This document shows positions 1 to 6,759 of a DNA stretch of 35,692 nucleotides, in pieces. The notes under the pieces were generated by a model. It had not been told where the DNA came from. It did no database searches and was given only the letters and a program-made list of their open reading frames with translations. Each line of letters begins with the position of its first letter. The first letter of the stretch is position 1. Both the position numbers and the translations under genes were made by a program. This DNA is from Solirubrobacteraceae bacterium (GTDB lineage: Bacteria > Actinomycetota > Thermoleophilia > Solirubrobacterales > Solirubrobacteraceae), in NCBI GenBank assembly GCA_019683665.1, contig JADGIB010000002.1, forward strand, positions 1 to 35,692, given 5' to 3'.

Positions 1-1
1 G

Positions 2-1438
2 CTAGGCCTGCGCCAGCGGCGGCCGCCGGTCCGCCCACGGCCGCGCCCGCTCGATCTGGGCGCCGAGCGCGAGGAGGACGTCCTCGCGGGCCGGGCGCCC
101 GACGAGCTGGACGCCGATTGGCAGCCCGTCCGGGCCGTGCGCGAGCGGCAGCGCGATCGCCGGCTGGCCGGAGGCGTTCGCCCCGGCGGTGAACGGGGTG
201 AAGCGCGCGCCGCCCGCGAACGCGGCCAGCGGGTCCTCGTCGTCGTCGCTGTCGAGCGCGCCGATCGGCAGTGGCCGCTGGGCCAGCGCCGGGGTGAGGA
301 TGACGTCCCACGGGTCGAGCTCGACGAGCAGCGCGCGCATCGTCCCCTGCAGCTGCGCGGTGGCGGCCGCGTGATCGACCGCGGTCCAGCGGCGCGCCTG
401 CTCCCAGATCGCCCAGCTCATCGCCTGCATGTCCTCGCGGCGCGGCTCGCGTCCGGCCAGGAGGGCGGTCCAGCCGATCGACGTCGCGATCGCGGTCATG
501 AACGCGGTCGAGAAGAGGCCGAGCAGCGCCGGGTTCGCCCAGCTCGGCTCGATCTCCTCGACCTCGTGGCCGAGCTCGGCCAGCAGCTCCGCCGCGTCGC
601 GCACCGCCGCCAGCGCGATCGGGTCGACCCCGGCGTCGGGCAGCGGCGGGTTCACCGCGACCCCGACGCGCAGCCGCGCCGGGTCGCGCTCGACCGCGGC
701 CGCGAACGGCGCCGCCGGCGGCGGCGCCCACGTCGCGTCGCCGACCTCCATCCCGGCGAGGACGTCGAGCAGCCGCGCGGTCTCGGCGACGGTGCGGGTG
801 AGGACGCCGTCCTGGACGAGCGGGTGGTCGCCGAGCTCGGGGCCGAGCGAGATCCGTCCGCGCGCCGGCTTGAGCCCGACGAGCCCGCAGCAGGCGGCCG
901 GGATCCGCGTCGAGCCGCCGCCGTCGTTGGCGTGGGCGACCGGCACGAGGCCGGCGGCGACCGCGGCGGCCGAGCCGCCCGACGAGCCGCCGGGCGTGCG
1001 CTGCGGGTCCCACGGGTTGCGGGCCGGCGGGAAGCGGCGCGGCTCGGTCACCGGCTGGATGCCGTACTCGGGCAGGTTCGTCGTCCCGACGACGACGAAC
1101 CCGGCGTCCTTCAGCCGCCGCACGACGTGGCTGACGACGTCCGGCACGTGGTCGCCGGCGAGGTCGCAGGCGAGCGTCAGTCGCCAGCCGCGGACGGCGC
1201 GGTTGTTCTTGATCGCGATCGGGACGCCGGCGAACGGCCGCGGGTCGCCCGGGCCGATCGCGTCGGCCTCCGCGAGCGCGCGGTCCCCGTCGACGTCGAC
1301 GAACGCGCCCAGCTGCGCGTCGAGCGCCTCGATCCGTCGCAGCGACGCCTCGACGAGCTCGCGGGCGGCCAGCTCCCCGCGCCGCACGAGCGCGGCGAGC
1401 TCGTCGACGGGGCGGAACATGAGGTCGGCGTCGGACAT
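2..1438 (-). CDS. Amidase (amidase signature family)
   Basis: 478-residue amidase-signature hydrolase that should cleave a carboxylic amide to acid plus ammonia or amine in the cytoplasm; the substrate cannot be read from sequence. The Ser-cisSer-Lys triad is visible: Lys77 in GVPIAIKNN, cis-Ser152 in TPGGSSGGS, and nucleophile Ser176 in [11 protein letters not shown]. The 24-residue distance between the two serines matches characterised family members. Length is normal for a stand-alone amidase (about 450-500). The residue before the nucleophile motif is Gly where many members have Gly-Gly-Ser-Ile; here the following residue is Thr. It is not a recognisable GatA, since no gatB or gatC lies nearby. 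The ATG start has TAGGGT nine bases upstream, so the mRNA is probably leaderless. It diverges from the CGNR regulator, which might control it, but this is inference. The stop codon lies at the window edge, so the gene is complete. Confidence 0.9.
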   Translation of the reverse strand: MSDADLMFRPVDELAALVRRGELAARELVEASLRRIEALDAQLGAFVDVDGDRALAEADAIGPGDPRPFAGVPIAIKNNRAVRGWRLTLACDLAGDHVPDVVSHVVRRLKDAGFVVVGTTNLPEYGIQPVTEPRRFPPARNPWDPQRTPGGSSGGSAAAVAAGLVPVAHANDGGGSTRIPAACCGLVGLKPARGRISLGPELGDHPLVQDGVLTRTVAETARLLDVLAGMEVGDATWAPPPAAPFAAAVERDPARLRVGVAVNPPLPDAGVDPIALAAVRDAAELLAELGHEVEEIEPSWANPALLGLFSTAFMTAIATSIGWTALLAGREPRREDMQAMSWAIWEQARRWTAVDHAAATAQLQGTMRALLVELDPWDVILTPALAQRPLPIGALDSDDDEDPLAAFAGGARFTPFTAGANASGQPAIALPLAHGPDGLPIGVQLVGRPAREDVLLALGAQIERARPWADRRPPLAQA

Positions 1439-1447
1439 GGCCCGGGA

Positions 1448-1453
1448 ACCCTA
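1448..1453 (-). promoter_or_regulatory. Putative -10 element of the amidase gene
   Basis: TAGGGT on the minus strand, separated from the amidase ATG by nine bases and with no Shine-Dalgarno sequence between. It fits the TANNNT pattern seen before many first genes in this window and implies a transcript starting at or next to the start codon. Confidence 0.5.
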
Positions 1454-1498
1454 CGAGCCCGGCCGGGCGCGTGCGCCGGGCCGCGACCCTCGTCTCGT

Positions 1499-1506
1499 AA
1501 CCGGTT
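1499..1506. promoter_or_regulatory. Palindrome AACCGGTT in the amidase/CGNR divergent gap
   Basis: A perfect 8-bp palindrome lies 18 bases before the CGNR start, inside a looser inverted pair GTAACC...GGTTAT (about 1498-1526). It is the only A/T-containing symmetric element in this 86-bp divergent gap and could be an operator for the adjacent CGNR regulator. That role is inference; an 8-bp palindrome is short enough to be chance. Confidence 0.25.
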
Positions 1507-1524
1507 TGATGCGATCATGGGGTT

Positions 1525-2169
1525 ATGGACCTGCCGGACGACCTCGACCTCCCCCTCGAGCGCGGCGAGCCGTACTGGTACTGGCTCGGCGGCCGTCCGG
1601 CGCTGGACTTCGTCAACACCCTGCGCGAGCGCTGGTGGCGGCGGGTCGAGACGCTCGTCACGCCCGGCGACCTCGCCCGCTGGCTCGTCGCCGCCGGGGT
1701 CGCCGACGCGCCGCCGCCCGCCGGGCCCGCCGACGTCGAGCGCGCCCGCGCCCTGCGCGAGGCGATCGACGCCGCCGTCGTCGAGACCGTCGCCGGGCGC
1801 GACGTCCCCGCCGCCTGCGCCGAGGCGATCGACGGCGCGCTGCGCCGCGCCCCGCTGCGCGAGGCGGTCGCGCTCGAGCCGTCCGGCGCGCTCGCGCTGA
1901 CGACCGGGCGCGACGGGCCGCCCGTCGACCGCGCCCTGGCCGCCGTCGCCGCCGACGCGGCCGCGATGCTCGGCGCCGCCGAGCGCGGCCGGGTGCGCAT
2001 CTGCGCCTCCGAGACGTGCAGCGCCCGCTTCTTCGACCGTTCCCCGGCCGGCGCCCGCCGCTGGTGCTCGATGCGGCTGTGTGGCAACGTGGCCAAGGCC
2101 CGTCGCCACCGCCGCCGGCACCGGGCCGCGGCCGGCCGCACTCCCTCCGATCCCAGGAGCAGCACATGA
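1525..2169 (+). CDS. CGNR zinc-finger regulator (ABATE/CGNR family)
   Basis: 214-residue protein of the ABATE plus CGNR zinc-finger family, thought to be DNA-binding transcriptional regulators in actinobacteria and proteobacteria. The N-terminal part carries the ligand-sensing-like ABATE region (the [12 protein letters not shown] segment at 21-32). The C-terminal finger has Cys150, Cys155, Cys171 and Cys176, followed by a strongly basic tail ([10 protein letters not shown]) suited to DNA contact. The eponymous tetrapeptide reads CGNV instead of CGNR at 176-179, the one deviation from the family motif. Its TGA overlaps the ATG of the citrate synthase gene (ATGA), so the two are translationally coupled, and the regulator may sense or control central carbon flux. 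Start chosen at the ATG preceding MDLPDD; an NANNNT hexamer (GATCAT) lies six bases upstream, a weak leaderless signal. Confidence 0.85.
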   Translation: MDLPDDLDLPLERGEPYWYWLGGRPALDFVNTLRERWWRRVETLVTPGDLARWLVAAGVADAPPPAGPADVERARALREAIDAAVVETVAGRDVPAACAEAIDGALRRAPLREAVALEPSGALALTTGRDGPPVDRALAAVAADAAAMLGAAERGRVRICASETCSARFFDRSPAGARRWCSMRLCGNVAKARRHRRRHRAAAGRTPSDPRSST

Positions 2170-3251
2170 CCACCGACCCCGACGTCCAGTCCGGCCTCGA
2201 GGGCGTCGTCGCCTTCGCGACCTCGATCGCCGAGCCCGACAAGGCCGGCGGCGCGCTGCGCTACCGCGGCGTCGACATCGAGGACCTCGTCGGCCGCGTC
2301 CCCTACGAGCAGGTCTGGGGCCTGCTCGTCGACGGGACGCTGAAGCCCGGCCTGTCGCCGGCCGAGCCGTGGCCGCTGACCGTCCGCTCCGGCGACGCGC
2401 GCGTCGACGTGCAGGCCGCGCTGGCGATGCTCGCCCCCGCGTGGGGCTTCCGGCCGCTCATCGACATCAGCGACGAGGAGGCGCGCACCGAGCTCGCCCG
2501 CGCCTCGGTGATGGCGCTCTCGTTCGTCGCCCAGTCCGCGCGCGGCGTCGGCCGCCCGCCGGTCCCCCAGAGCGAGGTCGACGCGGCGACCTCGATCCCG
2601 GAGCGGTTCCTCATCCGCTGGCGCGGCGAGGCCGACCCCGATCACGTCAAGGCGATCGACGCCTACTGGATCTCGGCCGCCGAGCACGGCATGAACGCCT
2701 CGACGTTCACCGCGCGCGTCGTCGCCTCGACCGGCGCCGACGTCGCCGCCGCGCTCTCCGCCGCCGTCGGCGCGCTCAGCGGGCCGCTGCACGGCGGCGC
2801 CCCGTCGCGCGTCCTGAAGATGCTCGACGAGGTCGAGCAGCTCGGCGACGCCGAGGCGTGGGTGAAGCGGGCGCTCGACCGGGGCGAGCGGATCATGGGC
2901 TTCGGCCACCGCGTCTACCGCGCCGAGGACCCGCGCGCCCGCGTGCTGCGGCGCACGGCCCGCGAGCTCGGCTCGACCCGGTTCGAGGTCGCCGAGGCGC
3001 TCGAGCGGGCGGCGCTGGCCGAGCTGAAGGCGCGCAAGCCCGACCGCGTGCTCGCCACGAACGTCGAGTTCTGGTCGGCGGTGCTGCTCGACATGGCCGA
3101 GGTGCCGCCGGAGATGTTCACCCCGATGTTCACGTGCGCGCGCGTCGCCGGCTGGTCGGCGCACATCCTCGAGCAGAAGCGCGAGGGGCGCCTGATCCGC
3201 CCGACGGCGAAGTACGTCGGCGAGGGGCCGCGCCCGCTGCCGCAGGAGTAG
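2166..3251 (+). CDS. Citrate synthase family protein
   Basis: 361-residue citrate synthase-fold enzyme, expected to condense acetyl-CoA (or propionyl-CoA) with oxaloacetate at the entry to the TCA or methylcitrate cycle. Visible signatures are EHGMNAS with His174, GPLHGGAP with His209, and MGFGHRVYR with catalytic His248. The segment that normally reads NVDFYSG with the catalytic Asp reads NVEFWSA here, giving Glu301. I recall NVEF as usual in the short actinobacterial CitA-like branch, so this is probably a subfamily trait rather than inactivation. The C-terminal region ([12 protein letters not shown], then a VGEGPRP-type end) fits that branch. The start ATG overlaps the stop of the CGNR gene by four bases (ATGA), so translation is coupled. 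Whether it is the main citrate synthase or a 2-methylcitrate synthase cannot be decided; no prpB or prpD is in the window. Confidence 0.88.
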   Translation: MTTDPDVQSGLEGVVAFATSIAEPDKAGGALRYRGVDIEDLVGRVPYEQVWGLLVDGTLKPGLSPAEPWPLTVRSGDARVDVQAALAMLAPAWGFRPLIDISDEEARTELARASVMALSFVAQSARGVGRPPVPQSEVDAATSIPERFLIRWRGEADPDHVKAIDAYWISAAEHGMNASTFTARVVASTGADVAAALSAAVGALSGPLHGGAPSRVLKMLDEVEQLGDAEAWVKRALDRGERIMGFGHRVYRAEDPRARVLRRTARELGSTRFEVAEALERAALAELKARKPDRVLATNVEFWSAVLLDMAEVPPEMFTPMFTCARVAGWSAHILEQKREGRLIRPTAKYVGEGPRPLPQE

Positions 3252-3258
3252 GCCGGGG

Positions 3259-3702
3259 TCAGTCCCCGTCGCGCCCGAGCGCCTTGCGCAGGAGGTCCCG
3301 CAGCGTCCGCTGCTCGTCGGGATCGAGGCGCTCGAGCTGCTCGGGCGCCTGCTCCATGCGCTCCTTGATGCGGGCGCGCAGCTCCTGGCCCTTCGGGGTG
3401 ACGACGAGCATCTTCACCCGCCGGTCGTGGGGCGCCGGGCGGCGCTCCACGAGGCCGCGGTCCTCGAGGCGGTCGATGATGCCGGTGACGTTCGAGTTGT
3501 CGCAGTTCAGCGCGGCGGCCAGCTCGCGCATCGGCTTGGGCGACTCGGGGTCCAGCCACTTCAGGGCGTGCAGCTGGCCCGGGGCGAGGTCCAGCTCCGC
3601 GCACACGCACATCGTGCGGTGCCGCTGGCTGACGACGAGGTCCGCCATCAGCACCCAGGCCTCGCTCGCCGCGCTGCGGCGAGCCGGAGCGATGCTGGTC
3701 AT
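3259..3702 (-). CDS. MarR-family transcriptional regulator
   Basis: 147-residue winged-helix MarR regulator, a family of dimeric repressors that release DNA on binding small aromatic ligands or on oxidation. The recognition region reads MRELAAALNCDNSNVTGIIDRLEDRGLVER (58-87), followed by the wing APHDRRVKMLVVTPKG (90-104) with the typical D-x-R-x3 pattern. Three Cys (32, 34 and 67) could allow redox control, but this is speculative. I chose the ATG at 3702 (MTSIAPARR) over an upstream in-frame start at 3819 because TACCAT sits seven bases before it and the extra residues look non-coding. It is convergent with citrate synthase (7-bp gap) and divergent from the DUF4389/M48 genes, which are its most likely target besides itself. 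Confidence 0.85.
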   Translation of the reverse strand: MTSIAPARRSAASEAWVLMADLVVSQRHRTMCVCAELDLAPGQLHALKWLDPESPKPMRELAAALNCDNSNVTGIIDRLEDRGLVERRPAPHDRRVKMLVVTPKGQELRARIKERMEQAPEQLERLDPDEQRTLRDLLRKALGRDGD

Positions 3703-3709
3703 GGGCGCG

Positions 3710-3715
3710 ATGGTA
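3710..3715 (-). promoter_or_regulatory. Putative -10 element of the marR gene
   Basis: TACCAT on the minus strand ends seven bases before the MarR ATG, with no Shine-Dalgarno sequence. It supports a leaderless transcript and the shorter start. Confidence 0.5.
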
Positions 3716-3747
3716 CTTGCTGGCGGCGAAGGTTGACGTCGGCAAGT
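3715..3747. promoter_or_regulatory. Inverted repeat, possible MarR operator
   Basis: ACTTGC (3715-3720) and its reverse complement GCAAGT (3742-3747) flank a 21-bp spacer immediately upstream of and touching the marR -10 element. The position between divergent genes suits an autoregulatory MarR operator, but the 6-bp arms and long spacer are weaker than typical MarR sites of 16-20 bp. Confidence 0.25.
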
Positions 3748-3806
3748 TGTCGGGCGGCCGCCGGCGCCGGTCGCGCGCGGCCGGCGAACCTGGCAGGGTA
3801 CGGGCC

Positions 3807-5426
3807 GTGGAGTCCGCACCGACGCCGCATCCGATCCAGATCGTCGTGCGCGACCGGGCGCTGGAGCGCCGCCGCCTGACGGTCGTCCTCCGCCTGATCC
3901 TCGCGATCCCGCACATCATCTGGTGGTGGCTGTGGGGGATCGCGATCGTCGTCGTCGCGCCCGTCCTGTGGGCGTGGGCGCTCGTCACCGGCGGGCCGAC
4001 CGGCCTGCACGGCTTCTACGGGGCGTACGTCCGCTACAGCGTCCACCTGCACGCGTACGTGAGCCTCGCCGCCGACCCGTACCCGGGCTTCCTCGGCGAG
4101 CCCGGCTACCCCGTCGACCTCGAGCTGCCCGCGCCCGCGCGCCAGAACCGGTGGACGATCGCCTTCCGGATCGTCCTCTGGCTGCCGGCCGGCGTGCTCG
4201 CCTCGGCGCTCGTCGGCGGCGGCAGCTGGAGCGGCGGGACCGGCACGTCGACGAGCGACGGCGACTGGTCGTGGACGTACGGCGCGTCGTTCGCCGGCGT
4301 CCTCGCCCTCGTCGCGATCGGCGCCTGGTTCGTGATCCTCGCCCGCGGGCGCACGAACCCGGGCCTGCGGGATCTCGCCGTCTACTGCCTCGGCTACGCC
4401 GCCCAGGCCTACGGCTACCTCGCCCTCCTCACCGACCGCTACCCCGACAGCGCCCCCGCGCTGTCGCGGCCGTGGCCCCAGGCGGCCCACCCGGTGCGGC
4501 TGACCGTCGACGACGACCGGCGCCGCAGCCGCCTCACCGTCCTCTTCCGGCTCCTGCTCGCGCTGCCGCACCTCGTCTGGCTGACGCTGTGGGGCGTCGT
4601 CGCGCTCCTGGCGGCGATCGCGAACTGGGTCGCGACGCTCGTCGCCGGCCGCTCGCCGGACCCGCTGCACCGCTTCCTCGGCGCGTACGTCCGCTACCGC
4701 GTCCACGTGGGCGCGTTCCTGTCGCTGGCCGCCAACCCGTTCCCGGGCTTCGTCGGCCGCCCGGGCACGTACCCGGTCGACCTCGAGATCGATCCCAGTG
4801 CGCGCCAGAGCCGGTGGATCACCGGATTCCGGATCGTCCTCGCGATCCCGGCCGCGTTCCTCAGCTCGGCGCTCGGGAGCGCGGCGTTCGTCGCCGCCGT
4901 CCTCGGCTGGTTCGCCGCCCTGGTCACCGGGCGGATGCCGCGCGGCCTGCGCGACCTGCTCGCGTTCTGCCTGCGCTACGACGGGCAGCTGTCCGCGTAC
5001 GCGAACCTGCTCACGGACCGCTACCCGTACAGCGGCCCGACGCTCGAGACCGGGCCGGTGCCCGCCGCGCGGCGTGGGCGGCGGTGGCGGTGGTCGTGGC
5101 GGTCGCCGCCGTCGTCGCCGGGCGCGCGCTGTGGTCGACGATCGTGCCCGCCGGGCTGCCGCGGCCGGCGGTCGACGTCGACGCGACGTTCGGGGCCGCG
5201 GCGGTCGCCGAGGCCGAGTCGTTCGAGGCGTTCCTGCGCGTCCTCTCGATCGCCGGGATCGTCGCCACCGTCGTCACGCTCGGGCTGTACGCCTGGCGCG
5301 GCGCCCGCTTCGCGCGCGAGTCGGCCGCCGGCCCGGTCGGGACCGGCTTCCTGCTCGGGATGCTCGGGCTGGCGATCCTGTGGCTGGTCGAGCTGCCGTT
5401 CTCGGTCGTCGAGCTGTGGTGGCTGA
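3807..5426 (+). CDS. DUF4389 membrane protein (four repeat units), 3' end uncertain
   Basis: Integral membrane protein of unknown function built from DUF4389 units. Two long halves (residues about 22-215 and 239-410) repeat each other: each has RLTVxxRLxLAxPH followed by hydrophobic helices, then AYVRYxVHxxAxxSLAAxPxPGF, YPVDLE, RW-xx-FRIVL, and a closing TDRYP. That gives four units in total. From about residue 421 the frame becomes Arg/Ser/Pro-rich and looks like out-of-frame reading, while the M48 protease frame opens at the same point. The real C-terminus is therefore probably near 5070, or the gene is fused to the protease by an indel. No stop occurs in this frame until 5426. GTG 3807 is chosen because the coding pattern begins there; an in-frame ATG at 3717 would overlap the marR promoter. 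CAGGGT lies seven bases upstream. Confidence 0.65.
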   Translation: MESAPTPHPIQIVVRDRALERRRLTVVLRLILAIPHIIWWWLWGIAIVVVAPVLWAWALVTGGPTGLHGFYGAYVRYSVHLHAYVSLAADPYPGFLGEPGYPVDLELPAPARQNRWTIAFRIVLWLPAGVLASALVGGGSWSGGTGTSTSDGDWSWTYGASFAGVLALVAIGAWFVILARGRTNPGLRDLAVYCLGYAAQAYGYLALLTDRYPDSAPALSRPWPQAAHPVRLTVDDDRRRSRLTVLFRLLLALPHLVWLTLWGVVALLAAIANWVATLVAGRSPDPLHRFLGAYVRYRVHVGAFLSLAANPFPGFVGRPGTYPVDLEIDPSARQSRWITGFRIVLAIPAAFLSSALGSAAFVAAVLGWFAALVTGRMPRGLRDLLAFCLRYDGQLSAYANLLTDRYPYSGPTLETGPVPAARRGRRWRWSWRSPPSSPGARCGRRSCPPGCRGRRSTSTRRSGPRRSPRPSRSRRSCASSRSPGSSPPSSRSGCTPGAAPASRASRPPARSGPASCSGCSGWRSCGWSSCRSRSSSCGG

Positions 5427-6286
5427 AGCGCCACGACGTGACCGACGTCGGCTACCTCGAGGCGATCGGGATGCAGGTCGCCGCGCTCGGCGGGACGTTC
5501 CTGGCCATCTGCCTGGCCCTGCTCGTCGCGATGGGCCTGGCGCGGCTGCTGGGCGCCGCGTGGTGGCTGCCGGCGGCCGCGGTGTTCGTCGGGATCATGG
5601 CCGGGCTGACGTTCGCCTCCCCGTACCTCGTGCCCGGCCAGGAGCGCCCGCCGCGGTGGGCCCAGCGCGAGGTCGACCGCCTGGCCCGGGCCGAGGGACT
5701 GGACCGGACGGTGCCGCTGCGCGTCGAGGAGGTGAGCGAGTTCACGAGCGCGCCGAACGCGTACGCGACCGGCCTCGGCTCGTCGCAGCGCGTCGTGCTG
5801 TGGGACACGCTCGCCGACGGGTTCCCGCGCGACCAGGTCCGCGTCGTCCTCGGCCACGAGGTCGCCCACCTCGCCCGCCGCCACCTCCCGAAGTCGATCG
5901 GCTGGTTCGCGGTGACGATCGTGCCGACCGCGCTGGCGATCGCGTTCGTCACCCGCCGCCGCGGCGGGATGGGCGAGGCGGCCGCGGTGCCGGTCGCGCT
6001 CTTCGCGTTCGTCGTCTGCGGCCTGCTGGCGACCCCGCTCGACAACGCCCTCAGCCGCCGCTACGAGGCCGAGGCCGACTGGACGGCGCTGCAGGCCACC
6101 CGCGACCCGCGCGCGATGGAGGGCCTGTTCGTCGGCTTCACCCGCCGCGGCCTGTCGGACCCGGACCCGCCGGGCTGGTGGCACGTCCTCTTCGACAGCC
6201 ACCCGAGCGGGCGCGAGCGGGTGCAGATGGCGCGGGCCTGGGCGCAGCTCCACGGCGGCGCGAGCGGCGATACTCGGGCGCCGTGA
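5084..6286 (+). CDS. M48-family membrane zinc metalloprotease
   Basis: Ste24/HtpX-type (M48) membrane-embedded peptidase, a family involved in membrane-protein quality control or lipoprotein/prenyl-protein processing. Numbered from GTG 5084 (400 residues), it has a hydrophobic N-terminal helix (1-13), further helices around 52-70, 86-110, 130-158 and 160-180, the zinc motif HEVAH at 258-262, two hydrophobic segments, and the third ligand Glu328 in SRRYEAEAD. The C-terminal HPSGRERV motif is also typical. The start is uncertain: coding character in this frame begins about 5070, there is no nearby ATG, and GTG 5084 is the first usable codon and falls inside the hydrophobic helix. The DUF4389 frame remains open 340 bases past this point. 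Its stop overlaps the GTG of the downstream ArsC-like gene (GTGA). Confidence 0.72.
   Translation: MAVVVAVAAVVAGRALWSTIVPAGLPRPAVDVDATFGAAAVAEAESFEAFLRVLSIAGIVATVVTLGLYAWRGARFARESAAGPVGTGFLLGMLGLAILWLVELPFSVVELWWLKRHDVTDVGYLEAIGMQVAALGGTFLAICLALLVAMGLARLLGAAWWLPAAAVFVGIMAGLTFASPYLVPGQERPPRWAQREVDRLARAEGLDRTVPLRVEEVSEFTSAPNAYATGLGSSQRVVLWDTLADGFPRDQVRVVLGHEVAHLARRHLPKSIGWFAVTIVPTALAIAFVTRRRGGMGEAAAVPVALFAFVVCGLLATPLDNALSRRYEAEADWTALQATRDPRAMEGLFVGFTRRGLSDPDPPGWWHVLFDSHPSGRERVQMARAWAQLHGGASGDTRAP
6269..6274 (+). promoter_or_regulatory. Possible internal -10 element before the ArsC-like gene
   Basis: GATACT lies eight bases before the GTG of the ArsC-like gene, inside the last codons of the M48 gene. 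It resembles the -10 hexamers elsewhere here (same hexamer before the PhaC-like gene) and could give a separate leaderless transcript, although the GTGA overlap also allows coupling. Confidence 0.3.
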
Positions 6287-6615
6287 TCACCGTCTACGAG
6301 AAGCGCACCTGCACGACCTGCCGCAGGCTGGCGAAGCTCCTGGAGGAGCGCGGCGTCCCGTTCGAGCGGGTCGAGTACCACGTCGAGGGCCTCACCGAGG
6401 ACCAGATCCGCGACCTGCTGCGCAAGGCCGGCCTGCGGGCCGCCGAGGCGCTGCGGATGCGCGCGGAGGGCGCCCGCGAGCTGCGCGACGCCGACGAGGA
6501 CGCGATCGTCGCCGCGATGGCCCGTCGCCCCGAGCTCCTCCAGCGCCCGATCGTCGTCAACGGCGACCGCGCCGTCCTCGCCCGCCCCGTCGAGCGGGTC
6601 CTCGAGATCCTCTAG
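6283..6615 (+). CDS. ArsC/Spx-type thioredoxin-fold protein
   Basis: 110-residue ArsC-family protein (thioredoxin fold; relatives are glutaredoxin-linked arsenate reductase, YffB and the redox regulator Spx). The N-terminus VITVYEKRTCTTCRRLAKLLEE shows a CxxC pair, Cys10 and Cys13. Classical ArsC has a single Cys in CGTS, while Spx has CxxC, so redox sensing or disulfide chemistry is as likely as arsenate reduction. The C-terminal RPIVVNGDRAVLARPVE segment (about 90-106) is the family signature that shapes the active site. The GTG start overlaps the M48 stop by four bases. No ars genes (arsR, arsB) are near, so I would not name it arsC. Confidence 0.8.
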   Translation: MITVYEKRTCTTCRRLAKLLEERGVPFERVEYHVEGLTEDQIRDLLRKAGLRAAEALRMRAEGARELRDADEDAIVAAMARRPELLQRPIVVNGDRAVLARPVERVLEIL

Positions 6616-6634
6616 CGCCCGGCCCCGCCGGCGC
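6615..6634 (+). terminator. Possible terminator hairpin after the ArsC-like gene
   Basis: GCGCCCGGC (6615-6623) can pair with GCCGGCGC (6627-6634) with one bulged C, starting at the last base of the stop codon. There is no T tract. It is weak but well placed. Confidence 0.3.
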
Positions 6635-6703
6635 GAGTGGCGATCTCGATCCACCCCCTGGATGCGGATCGCCGCTCGTCGCGGGCCCGGCCCACGACGC
6701 AGA

Positions 6704-6729
6704 AGGGCCCGGCGCGAACGCCGGGCCCT
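6704..6729 (-). terminator. Hairpin terminator downstream of groEL
   Basis: Perfect 11-bp stem (6704-6714 with 6719-6729) around a four-base loop, about 30 bases past the groEL stop. Read on the minus strand it has a GTTCGC-type loop and is followed by a mildly T-containing stretch. It is also 3' of the convergent ArsC-like gene and may serve both strands. Confidence 0.7.
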
Positions 6730-6759
6730 CCGAAAGCGACGTGCAGGCGCCGAAGCGGC

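Noticed and set aside
137-1900. Long open frames on the strand opposite the amidase and in other frames of the CGNR/citrate synthase region
   Set aside because: In DNA this G+C-rich nearly all frames stay open; translations are Arg/Ala/Asp-rich without domains, and the amidase, CGNR and citrate synthase frames have motifs and sensible starts.
3923-5070. Upstream extension of the M48 frame as a 787-residue protein
   Set aside because: The N-terminal part reads Arg/Pro-rich with no pattern, while the DUF4389 frame has repeats over the same DNA; only the part after about 5070 is sensible for M48.
5040-5110. Programmed -1 ribosomal frameshift joining DUF4389 to M48
   Set aside because: No X-XXY-YYZ slippery heptamer or clear downstream pseudoknot is visible; a missing base in the GGC/GGT repeat is simpler. 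Kept only as an alternative.
6283-6615. Naming the thioredoxin-fold gene as arsenate reductase arsC
   Set aside because: CxxC instead of the CGTS active site and no ars neighbours; a general ArsC/Spx-family call is safer.
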